Below are positions 18,425 through 26,513 of a stretch of 64,000 nucleotides of DNA, piece by piece. The notes below the pieces were generated by a model. It was not told the DNA's origin. It ran no database searches and worked only from the letters and a program-made list of their open reading frames with translations. This DNA is from Lysobacter dokdonensis DS-58 (GTDB taxonomy: Bacteria; Pseudomonadota; Gammaproteobacteria; Xanthomonadales; Xanthomonadaceae), in assembly GCF_000770795.1 (NCBI RefSeq), contig NZ_JRKJ01000016.1:1-64000 (forward strand), written 5' to 3'. The position numbers and the translations under genes are program-made. The number at the start of each line of letters is the position of its first letter. Position 1 is the stretch's first letter.

Positions 18425-20571
18425 GGCACCGGCGCCAAAAGGAGGATTCCGCAACCGACTTCCCAAGCCACGGCGCCAAGGAGGTCGTTCAGGGTGTACG
18501 CGACATTTTCCTGAGCGTGTGCCTTGGATGCATCTAGCAGTTGCTGGCCAACCCTCTCATGCTCTTCGTAAAGTGCTGCGTAACGATCATGGTCGTCCAC
18601 GGGGCAATCTTTCATCTCCTTCGTGATTGCATTTAGTCGCTCAACCATACCGTCCATGCCAGGCACCTTCAGCGCTTGACGGTATGAATTGAGTTGAAAA
18701 GCCGCGTTTGCCGCAGTGCACACGCCAAACGCAATGATTCCAAGACCTGTCGAGTCCACCTGCTTGATGGGGTTGGCACCGGCGTACGAGTACGTCGAGT
18801 AGCTACCGCCCGCCAGCCCGATTGGATCGGCTTGGATATATCCAGCTTCTTGGTCGTAGTCCCGAAATCCGTTCTGCCAGAGCCCCGTCTCTGCGTCGAA
18901 GTACTGCCCGGGCAACCCGATATTGAGACCGCCGATCTGGTCTAGCACCACGCTGCGGCCGTATTCGGCGTTGGCCGCGCGCCAGATGACTTGTTTTGCG
19001 CCGTCGCTGACGGCTTCCGGGCGCCCGAGGTGGTCGTTGTGGACGTAGCGGAGAACGTTATCGGGTTGGATGGTCGCGATCAGTTCGTTGCCGAGCCAGA
19101 CGTAGTTGGTCCAGCCGGTGCTTCCTTTTTCGGCCATCAGGCGGTTTTGTTCCGCGTAGACGAATTGTGTCTTTCCGTTCGGTGTCGATTTGCCGATGCG
19201 TTGGTCAAGGGCGTTGATCGTGTAGCGCGAGATCGCGCCGTTCACGGTCGCGGTTCGCATTCGGTTGAAGGCGTCGTAGGTGTAGCGCGTGCTCGTACCC
19301 GGGCCGTCCTTGGCGATGCGGCTGCCTAGGGCGTCGTAGCCGAAAGTGCGCGTGCCACCGTTTGCCGTGATCGCGATGATGCGGTTGCTGTTCGGGTCGA
19401 TGGTGGCGTGAGCGATGTCACCGGCAGTCGCGACGCTGTCGACGTTGCCGTTCGCGTCGTGCGTCCATTGGCGTCCGTGCAGAGTTTCACGCGATAGCCG
19501 ACCCAAGGCATCGTACTCGAACTTGCGGCTTTCGGTTGTCGTCACACCGTGCGTCAGCGCGGTGATTTCATCGGCATCGTTGAATCCGTAGGTGAGACTC
19601 TGGACGAGGGTGGCGCCCTGTCCTGCGCTGACGCCGGTCAGGCGTCCGTCGGCATCGAAGTTGTAGCGGCGGTTCAGGCCGTTGGCGTACGTCCATTGCG
19701 CGACGGTGCCGAAGGGCTGGTGCGCAATGCTGTTCGCGACGGTGCGGGTGACGCCGTCGATCGTCGCGGTGATCGTGTGCAGACGGCCGCTGGTGAAGCC
19801 GTAGCCGACGCCAACGCCATTCGGGTAGGCGATGCCGGTCACGCGGCCCATGCCGTCCTGCGCGTAGGCGATGGTGCTGTCGTACGCGATGCCCGCGTCA
19901 TCGACGCCGCTGTCGCGCCTCATCGTCAGCCAGCCTTGCGGGGTGTACGCGTGCGTCACCGTCGTGACGATCGCGCCGTTCTCACGCAACTGCGCTTCGC
20001 AGAGGCGGCCCTTGCCGTTCTGACAGGTGTCGTGCACGAAATTGCGTTCCGATGTGTCGGATTTCGCTTGCGTCATCCGCCCGAGGCTGTCGTGCGCGTA
20101 TTCTACGACGCTGCCGTCGTTGCGCGTGGTCCGCGTACGCAGGCCGGCGGCGGTGTACTCGTGTCGCGTGGTGCCGGTGTCGGGGCTGCTGTGCTTGCGC
20201 AGCTGGCCGTAGCCGTCGTAGTCGTAGCTCGTCACCAAGCCGCGGGGATCGATGACCATGGCTATGCGGTCGGCGATGTCGTACGCGAATGACGCCACGC
20301 CGCCTGCCGCATCACGCGTGGTCGCGATGCGGCCCAGGGCGTCGTAGGTCATCGTTGTCGTTCGGCCCACGCCGTCGGTCGTCGTCAGCAGGCGGCCTGC
20401 GTCGTCGTATGTGTAGCGCGCGGCGGTGGTGTCGGTTCCGCTGACCGGGTCTACGTGGCGTTCGCGAATCACGCGGCCCGCTTCGTCGTGGTCGTACGAA
20501 ATCGTGCGCAGGATTTCCGCATGGGCGGCGGGCGCCGCGCACAGCATCGAGAGGACGAGCAGGCGTTTCAT
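18421..20571 (-). CDS. Secreted RHS/YD-repeat protein, second shell half with variable C-terminal tip
   Basis: 716 residues. A Sec signal (MKRLLVLSMLCAAPAAHA) is followed directly by dense YD repeats such as YDHDEAGRVIRERH and YTYDDAGRLLTT up to about 520. The RHS-associated core (NDHLGRPEAVSDG, GQYFDAETGLWQNGFRDYD, GYIQADPIGLAGG) ends near residue 610. The last 106 residues are a distinct tip with FGVC, CPVDDHDRY and a hydrophobic end (VGCGILLLAPVP). The tip family is not recognised. The ATG overlaps the stop of the upstream RHS gene (ATGA), and its own stop overlaps the membrane-protein start. The core normally caps a toxin-encapsulating shell; toxic function of this tip is inferred. Confidence 0.88.
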   Translation of the reverse strand: MKRLLVLSMLCAAPAAHAEILRTISYDHDEAGRVIRERHVDPVSGTDTTAARYTYDDAGRLLTTTDGVGRTTTMTYDALGRIATTRDAAGGVASFAYDIADRIAMVIDPRGLVTSYDYDGYGQLRKHSSPDTGTTRHEYTAAGLRTRTTRNDGSVVEYAHDSLGRMTQAKSDTSERNFVHDTCQNGKGRLCEAQLRENGAIVTTVTHAYTPQGWLTMRRDSGVDDAGIAYDSTIAYAQDGMGRVTGIAYPNGVGVGYGFTSGRLHTITATIDGVTRTVANSIAHQPFGTVAQWTYANGLNRRYNFDADGRLTGVSAGQGATLVQSLTYGFNDADEITALTHGVTTTESRKFEYDALGRLSRETLHGRQWTHDANGNVDSVATAGDIAHATIDPNSNRIIAITANGGTRTFGYDALGSRIAKDGPGTSTRYTYDAFNRMRTATVNGAISRYTINALDQRIGKSTPNGKTQFVYAEQNRLMAEKGSTGWTNYVWLGNELIATIQPDNVLRYVHNDHLGRPEAVSDGAKQVIWRAANAEYGRSVVLDQIGGLNIGLPGQYFDAETGLWQNGFRDYDQEAGYIQADPIGLAGGSYSTYSYAGANPIKQVDSTGLGIIAFGVCTAANAAFQLNSYRQALKVPGMDGMVERLNAITKEMKDCPVDDHDRYAALYEEHERVGQQLLDASKAHAQENVAYTLNDLLGAVAWEVGCGILLLAPVP

Positions 20572-23500
20572 GGCGTCTCCTTTGGCAGCCGGCGAGGTTC
20601 TTGGCATACGCCGCTACCGGGCGAGCAAAAGCCGTCGGGGTTTTCGACTTCCAGGTACGCCTCAGGCACGGTCGCGCCGAACGGGCCGACGCCGTCGGCA
20701 TGCATGCGTCCGCCGAAGCGCAACACAACGGGTGGGCTCACTGGGCCCGAGGGTGCTACGAACGTGTATTGGATCGTCGCGCTTCCACCTGGTGCGACTG
20801 CGGCGGGAAGCGCGGTGCGGACCGGCGTTTGTTGCGCTGCGCTCGTGCGTCCGAGATACACGCTGCCCGCCGGCCACGCGGCGTTGCCGGTATTCTTGAC
20901 CGTAACGCGCACGGTGCCCTGTTCCTGTGCGAACACATGACCCGGCACGTCATGCAACACGATCTGTGCGTCGTGAACGATCTGCGCGATGGTGCGTGTC
21001 GCCGAATGGCCGCCACAGCCCGCCGCATTGCACGCGCGCACGCGATAGGCGTGCGGAACCGCGGTGGATTTGCCGGTGACGGCGCGGCTGGTGACGGCCG
21101 CATCCTGCACTTGCGTCCAGGCGCCGCCATTGGTGCTTTCGTCGAGGTGGTAGCTCGTCGCGCCCTCGACTGCATTCCAGCTGACGGTGAACGCGCCGGT
21201 GGTATTCACTGCAGGTACGCTCGCCGCGGGCACGTCGGACGGCGGGTCAATGTCGACTACATTGGCTTCCGGGGACCATGGGCCACAGCCGGATTCGTTG
21301 CAGGCCGCAACCCGATACCTGTAGGTGCCCGCCGTCTTGCCGGTAACGGCCCTGCTGGTCGCAGCTGCGTCGTGCACCAGCGTCCATGCGCCGGCGCTGG
21401 TGCGCTCCTCCAACCGGTAAAAGGTTGCACGCACCGTGGAGGCCCAGTACACCGTGTACGCGCCGGTCGTGCTTTGCGCCGGTGCGCTGAGCGATGCGGG
21501 CGCGACGGCCGGCACCAAGCGCGGCACGAGATGCGCGCCTGATCCGCCGAGGACGTCGTTCGACTTTCCGGCCGGCGAAAGACCGTGCACATGGATCGAC
21601 TTGCCGCCGTGCGCGTCGCGTTGTGCGTCGGTCAGCGCGATCTGCAATCGATAGGCGGCCCCCTGCGCTTGGCAGGCAGATGCCACCGCCGGCTCGCTCG
21701 CCTTGTTTGCGGGATGCCGACCCAGGAACGTGCCGGTCGGCCACGCACCACCGACGTACAGATCGACATTGATCGGCGCATCCTGCCCCGTCGTACAGGC
21801 CCAGCCGTGGACTTCCCGCGCAGCGCCGTCGGCAACGACGCCTTCGACATGCCCCTGGATCGTCGTCTGCGCCGGATATGCCGTGCGCAGGATGTCGACC
21901 TTCGTCGGCTGCGACATCGCGTTGAAGCGCGTGACTTTGCGGGCGTAGCGCCCATCCGGTTCGCGCTCGTATTCTTCGGTGGTACGTCGCGCGGCGTCGT
22001 GGATCCAGCGTAGTTCACGGCCGTCGGGCGTGCGCACCGACGCCGGCAGGCCGCTCGCGTGGAAGGTGTAGTGCGTGATCTGCGGCACGCCGGCGACGAT
22101 CCGGGTTGCGGAGACCACGCGCCCTCGTGCGTCATACGTGTAATCGGTGACGTCGCCATTGGGACCGGTGACGCGGCCGGGTTGGCCGAGTGCGTCGTGG
22201 TTCGCGTAAGTCGTGGCGTGGCCCACCCCGTTCTCGACGCGCACCAAGTCGCCCTGTGCGTTGAACGTCGAGGTGACCTCATCGTTCAACAAGGGGCCAT
22301 CGGCGGTGGCGCTGGCGAGGAGGCCATTCGGGTGTCGGATGTAGCGATAAGTGGTCGTGCGAGTTTCCAGCGGCACGCCATGGGGCGAAAGGTTCCGCGT
22401 GGTCACGACAGCAGGGCGGCCGTCCCCCGTCCATTCGAACTGCGTGTCGAGCTCGCCCACGCGCGTGATACGCATCAGGCGGTTCATGGTCGCGTTCCAC
22501 TCCCGCAAGGTCGTACGCGCGAGGGGTGTCCCTGCGGCTTCGACCGACTTGACCAGCCGACCCTGCGCATCGTGGTCGAAGTCGGTCAGCGTATCGGTAA
22601 AGTCGCTGAATATGTCCGGGAATCCGTTCGCGTCGTAGGTGAGATCGCGGTACGAGGCGGTGCAGTTGGCGGAGACATGGCCGGCGACTGACACCTTCCT
22701 GCCGTCCTCGTACGTGTGCGTCGTTTTGCGCCCAAGCGGATTGGTCTCCACGACGCGGAAGCCGATCGGCCTCGGCTGCATGGCCTCGCCCGCGTAGGGC
22801 TGGATGCAATGGTGCTGGTAGCACTCCCAGCCCTTTTCCGCGTCGGTCATGAAGCCGCCCGGCGGCGGCGTCGCGGGCGGTAGCGGCAGCGCTTCGTTCG
22901 CATCGACGTGATATTCGAACGTGTAGCGCTCGACGCCTCCGGCATGCTCGGTGGAAATCGCGCGTCCTTGTGCGTCGTAGGCGAAGGTCGAGAAACGCAC
23001 GCCGTCGAACGATTTGCCAGTCAGCGCGCCTGCGAACCGCGCGTCTTCGTAGTGATACTCCACGATCGTTGTGGGGGCACCGGGCGCGGACGCGCTGGCG
23101 AGGCGGCCGCGACCCGTGCCGAAGACGTTTGGCGCGTAGGTGTACCGATACGGGCTGCCGGCGGGATCTGTGACTTCGGTGAGTTGCCCACTCGACCAAG
23201 TGAACGTGACCTTGCGCCCGGACGTGTGCGTGACGCTTTGCAAGCGTTTGGCGCTGTAGGCGAAAGTCCATGCGATGCCTTGAGCGTTCCGGCGTTCCCT
23301 GATGTACCCCTCGGTGTCGTAGGTTTCCGTGCCACCCTCATCGTTGTGCAGCGTGTGGCTGCCATCGCCGTTGCGAACAACATACGCGACGCCGCCCGGC
23401 TGTGCCGGCACCCAGCGCTGAGTATCGGTGTTCGACACGAACTTCAAACGGTGGCCATCCGGCCGTTGCGCCCATGCCACGGCGCCCTGCACTACCAGCG

Positions 23501-23960
23501 TGTAATCGAAGTTGCTCAGCCAGTGCTTTCCGAACAACCCGATCCCCGTCCACATCCGGTTGTAGGTTCGCGACAGGTGCAGCGGCATTTCGCCGCCGGC
23601 TGCGAAGTCGAGTTCCGATTCGACCTTGTTGCCGGTGTACAGCACCACCGGATTGCCGCGCGTTTCATCGCATTGCTGGTCGCGCTTGTCGTCGGTTTCC
23701 TGTTCCGGTGCCGTGGGCGTGGAGGCCTCTCCTTCACTACCCCGTTCGCCACTGAATCCGTAGCCGACGTCGTTCGACCACGCGTAGCCGGGCACCCTGT
23801 CATAAGTTGCCCACACCGTGACAGTGTTGAGTTCGATAGGACTGCCACGCGCGTCGTTGTAGTACTGTACGCGCGCACCCTTGAGTCCGCGCGAGTCAGC
23901 GGCATGCATGGGCGCCGACAGAGCGGCGAACACACACAACAGGCGAATCGATCCGCGCAT
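20568..23960 (-). CDS. Secreted RHS protein, first shell half with DUF6531 and Ig/FnIII-like C-terminus
   Basis: 1130 residues. A signal peptide (MRGSIRLLCVFAALSAPMHA) precedes a DUF6531-type start (GNPVVLYTGNKVESE, LSRTYNRMW). RHS/YD repeats run to about 700. A domain with GWACTTGQDAPINVDLYVGG and IHVHGLSPAGKSN follows. Two fibronectin-III-like domains lie at about 820-905 and 910-1000, both carrying TSRAVTGK, and an Ig-like domain of the Nbr1/CARDB kind at about 1005-1108. It has no RHS core or toxin tip of its own; the next gene supplies them. The start at 23960 has GGAG 5 bases upstream. Secretion by Sec rather than type VI is suggested by the signal peptide and the lack of PAAR. Confidence 0.85.
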   Translation of the reverse strand: MRGSIRLLCVFAALSAPMHAADSRGLKGARVQYYNDARGSPIELNTVTVWATYDRVPGYAWSNDVGYGFSGERGSEGEASTPTAPEQETDDKRDQQCDETRGNPVVLYTGNKVESELDFAAGGEMPLHLSRTYNRMWTGIGLFGKHWLSNFDYTLVVQGAVAWAQRPDGHRLKFVSNTDTQRWVPAQPGGVAYVVRNGDGSHTLHNDEGGTETYDTEGYIRERRNAQGIAWTFAYSAKRLQSVTHTSGRKVTFTWSSGQLTEVTDPAGSPYRYTYAPNVFGTGRGRLASASAPGAPTTIVEYHYEDARFAGALTGKSFDGVRFSTFAYDAQGRAISTEHAGGVERYTFEYHVDANEALPLPPATPPPGGFMTDAEKGWECYQHHCIQPYAGEAMQPRPIGFRVVETNPLGRKTTHTYEDGRKVSVAGHVSANCTASYRDLTYDANGFPDIFSDFTDTLTDFDHDAQGRLVKSVEAAGTPLARTTLREWNATMNRLMRITRVGELDTQFEWTGDGRPAVVTTRNLSPHGVPLETRTTTYRYIRHPNGLLASATADGPLLNDEVTSTFNAQGDLVRVENGVGHATTYANHDALGQPGRVTGPNGDVTDYTYDARGRVVSATRIVAGVPQITHYTFHASGLPASVRTPDGRELRWIHDAARRTTEEYEREPDGRYARKVTRFNAMSQPTKVDILRTAYPAQTTIQGHVEGVVADGAAREVHGWACTTGQDAPINVDLYVGGAWPTGTFLGRHPANKASEPAVASACQAQGAAYRLQIALTDAQRDAHGGKSIHVHGLSPAGKSNDVLGGSGAHLVPRLVPAVAPASLSAPAQSTTGAYTVYWASTVRATFYRLEERTSAGAWTLVHDAAATSRAVTGKTAGTYRYRVAACNESGCGPWSPEANVVDIDPPSDVPAASVPAVNTTGAFTVSWNAVEGATSYHLDESTNGGAWTQVQDAAVTSRAVTGKSTAVPHAYRVRACNAAGCGGHSATRTIAQIVHDAQIVLHDVPGHVFAQEQGTVRVTVKNTGNAAWPAGSVYLGRTSAAQQTPVRTALPAAVAPGGSATIQYTFVAPSGPVSPPVVLRFGGRMHADGVGPFGATVPEAYLEVENPDGFCSPGSGVCQEPRRLPKETP

Positions 23961-24173
23961 CGCAACTCCAGCCACTCGGGGACTGGCGCCAGTAGGCGAC
24001 ACACCGTTTGCTCAGGTCTATCGGTGCAAAGCGGATTCGCGCGCCGAATATTCCTCAACGCGAGGCTACGGCATTCTGGGGTGCGACGGAGAAGTGCCAC
24101 TTAAGCAGCGACGGCAGGCAAAAACTAAGAGCAACGCTTTCCCATGCCTCCCCTGCACGAGAGGGCAAAACGA
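23961..24173. other. Low-GC intergenic region upstream of the RHS operon
   Basis: 213 bases between the pilV-like stop and the RHS start, with no credible gene. It includes the RHS ribosome site (GGAG at about 23966-23969) and AT-rich patches such as AAAAACTAAGA near 24120. I see no clear -10/-35 pair or terminator. The RHS promoter is presumably here. Confidence 0.4.
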
Positions 24174-26501
24174 TCACAGCCAAGGCTTGTTCCACGTCGG
24201 ATTGTTGATCTTGTTGCCGCCGCCGTTGGTGGTGCACGAGGCGATCGTCGCGTAGGTCGGGCTGCCGGTCTGTTCGGTGAGGCCCACCAGGATCAATCCG
24301 CCCTGCGCGATCGAGGCGAAGCTGATGCTCGTGGTCTCGGTCACCTTGTTGTCGTTCGCCGGCGGGCTGATCGTGCCGTTGATCCCGCCGATCGCGGCGG
24401 TGCTGACGACGTAATTGCGGAACGTCGGCACGGCGATCGTGTCGGTGACGGTGCGCCCGCCGCAGTTGCCCGTGATGCTGCGGTTGGTCGTCGTCTCGAT
24501 CCAGTAGTTCGACAACAGCAGCGCGCCTGCCTTCGGCAAGGTGTTGCCGCCCGACAGCACGCAATGGTGATCGGTGCCGGCCGGCTTCAGGCATTCCTTG
24601 TTGACGTCGCCCGCCACGGTGGTGAACACGAATGGATTGCCGCCGCCGCCCGTGACGCGCGCGTCGAACGTGCCGCCCGTCGTCCCGCCGACCTGGAAGG
24701 CCTGCGCGTCCGACCACACCTCCGAGTTGTCGTTGGGATCCACGCCCGCGAGCGTCGGCAGCGAGGCGTTGATCGCGACGCCCGAACTCGAGCGGCGCAA
24801 TTCGCCGGTGTTGTTCGAAGTGCCGTTGGTCTTGCCGATGGTGCGGCTGCCCGAGGGCTGCGTCGGATCGGTCGACAACAGGTTTCCGCTGTTGACCGTG
24901 ATGATGGACGTATTGCTCGCCGTCCACTTCGCGATCTCGGTCAGGTTGACGGTGGTGAACGGGAGGAACGGCATGACGCACTCTTCCGCCGGCGTGCCGG
25001 TCGGGCATGCACCGTCGGTGCCGGTGTCGGCCAGCACTTCGCCGAGTTTGTCGCGCGCGTCCTGTTCGAGGTAATCGACATACAGGCCGCGGCCGTGCAG
25101 GAAACGGTAGTCGCTGTTCGAGGCGGTGTTGATGACCACCGTCGCCGCGTTGAAGGCGGTGTCGCCGTTGAACGTGCTCTGCGCATTCGAGGGCGCGCTG
25201 GCGGTGCTGCCGTCGTAGCCGCGCAGGAAGGTCTTCACGAACGTGGTGTAGCGCGTAACCGAATCGTCGGTCGGCAACCCGCTCTTCGCGGCGACGCCCG
25301 ACACCGCCTGCGTTTCCAGCAGGCCGAACTGGCGCGAATACAGGTCCGATGCCGTACGCCAGAATCCGTCGACGCGCACGAGCCGGCATGAATCGACGTA
25401 CGTGCCGTTGTTCGTGTTGTTGACGGCGACGAGATTGCCGGATCCGTTGAGATCGTACTTCGCGACCGAGTTGTCGTTGCGTTCCGGGTCGAACCGCACC
25501 TGCCCGCTCGTGCCGGTGTCGTGGTGGTCGCGGCAGCATTCCTGGCACAGGTCGCTCTGCGTGACGCCGGACTTCGGGCCCGATGCGAGCGATTGCCCCG
25601 GCGCCGCGGGGTTGCCGCTGGGTTGCGTCAGCGCGTAGCCCTCGCCCGTCCAGACGGCCGGCCACAACGCGGTGCGATAGATCGCCGGCAGGTTGTTGCC
25701 GCCCGCGCCGTACTTGCAACTGCACTTCACCACTTCCTGGTCGAAGCGCTTCTGGATCTGCACGCTGCTGCCGAATCCCGGCGGCGAATAGTTCAACACC
25801 GAGTAGCGCGTGCCGACGACGATCTGGTTGTTCTTCGAACCGACCAGTTCCGGGCTCGGGTTCGTCGTCGCGCTCGTGGATTCGTTGCCCAGCGCGATCG
25901 GGATGACGCCGGAAGTCGCGGGGCTCGTGGTGCGGACGATGGGCGATCCGGACGGCGTGCCGACCGGATCGGGTGGAATGATGATGTTGCTGGTCAGCGT
26001 CATCGCGCTGACGTCGGACACCAGTTGCAGGTCGTGCCGCACGCCACCGGCATCGTTCCACCACGCCGTGAGTGCGACGCGCTTGAACTGCGCGACGCGC
26101 GGGTCTTGTGCGTTCAGCGCGGGCGCGGGCGTGGCGAAGGTCCCGTTGCCGTACCACGTCGTGATCGTCTGCTGCGAACTCAGGCTGCCCAGACCGGATT
26201 CGAACCGCGCGCAATCGATCCAGTCGGTCGCATCCGGCGATGCGGTGTCGCAATCGCCGTTCGTACTCGTCACCGCCGCCTGCGTGCCTTCCGGCGCGAG
26301 ATTGCCGTAGCTGTTGCCACGCAGCGCATCCATGCGCGCGGTCAGCATCGCGGCCACCCGCGCACGCACCTTCGCATCGGCCGAGGAGCGCGTCAGGCTG
26401 CCCTGCAACGCCGCCAGCGCCAGCAGGCCGACGGTGAGCACGACAATGGCGACCAGCACTTCGAGGAGGCTGAACCCGGTGGCGCGGCGGCGGAGGATCA
26501 T
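24174..26501 (-). CDS. Very large PilV-like minor pilin with Cys/His-rich insert
   Basis: 775 residues; typical PilV-type pilins have 150-250. The N-terminus is a classical type III signal and pilin helix: RRRATGFSLLEVLVAIVVL with cleavage after Gly and Glu at +5. Beyond about 60 residues of helix lies a huge extracellular region, rich in Thr, Ser, Asn and Gly. It has a CSC motif at about 260 and CQECCRDHHD at about 319-328, suggestive of metal binding or disulphides. I chose the ATG at 26501, with GGAG 8 bases upstream, over a GTG at 26510. Last gene of the pilin operon, 12 bases after pilX. Role inferred: pilus-tip or adhesin-like minor pilin exported by the type IV pilus machinery. Confidence 0.82.
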   Translation of the reverse strand: MILRRRATGFSLLEVLVAIVVLTVGLLALAALQGSLTRSSADAKVRARVAAMLTARMDALRGNSYGNLAPEGTQAAVTSTNGDCDTASPDATDWIDCARFESGLGSLSSQQTITTWYGNGTFATPAPALNAQDPRVAQFKRVALTAWWNDAGGVRHDLQLVSDVSAMTLTSNIIIPPDPVGTPSGSPIVRTTSPATSGVIPIALGNESTSATTNPSPELVGSKNNQIVVGTRYSVLNYSPPGFGSSVQIQKRFDQEVVKCSCKYGAGGNNLPAIYRTALWPAVWTGEGYALTQPSGNPAAPGQSLASGPKSGVTQSDLCQECCRDHHDTGTSGQVRFDPERNDNSVAKYDLNGSGNLVAVNNTNNGTYVDSCRLVRVDGFWRTASDLYSRQFGLLETQAVSGVAAKSGLPTDDSVTRYTTFVKTFLRGYDGSTASAPSNAQSTFNGDTAFNAATVVINTASNSDYRFLHGRGLYVDYLEQDARDKLGEVLADTGTDGACPTGTPAEECVMPFLPFTTVNLTEIAKWTASNTSIITVNSGNLLSTDPTQPSGSRTIGKTNGTSNNTGELRRSSSGVAINASLPTLAGVDPNDNSEVWSDAQAFQVGGTTGGTFDARVTGGGGNPFVFTTVAGDVNKECLKPAGTDHHCVLSGGNTLPKAGALLLSNYWIETTTNRSITGNCGGRTVTDTIAVPTFRNYVVSTAAIGGINGTISPPANDNKVTETTSISFASIAQGGLILVGLTEQTGSPTYATIASCTTNGGGNKINNPTWNKPWL

Positions 26502-26513
26502 GGCGGGCACTCC

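Noticed and set aside
18421-23960. Type VI secretion-linked RHS effector
   Set aside because: No PAAR or VgrG, no type VI genes nearby, and both RHS proteins have signal peptides.
17452-24173. Mobile element or prophage carrying the RHS locus
   Set aside because: Lower GC suggests transfer, but I see no integrase, transposase, attachment repeats or target duplication at the edges.
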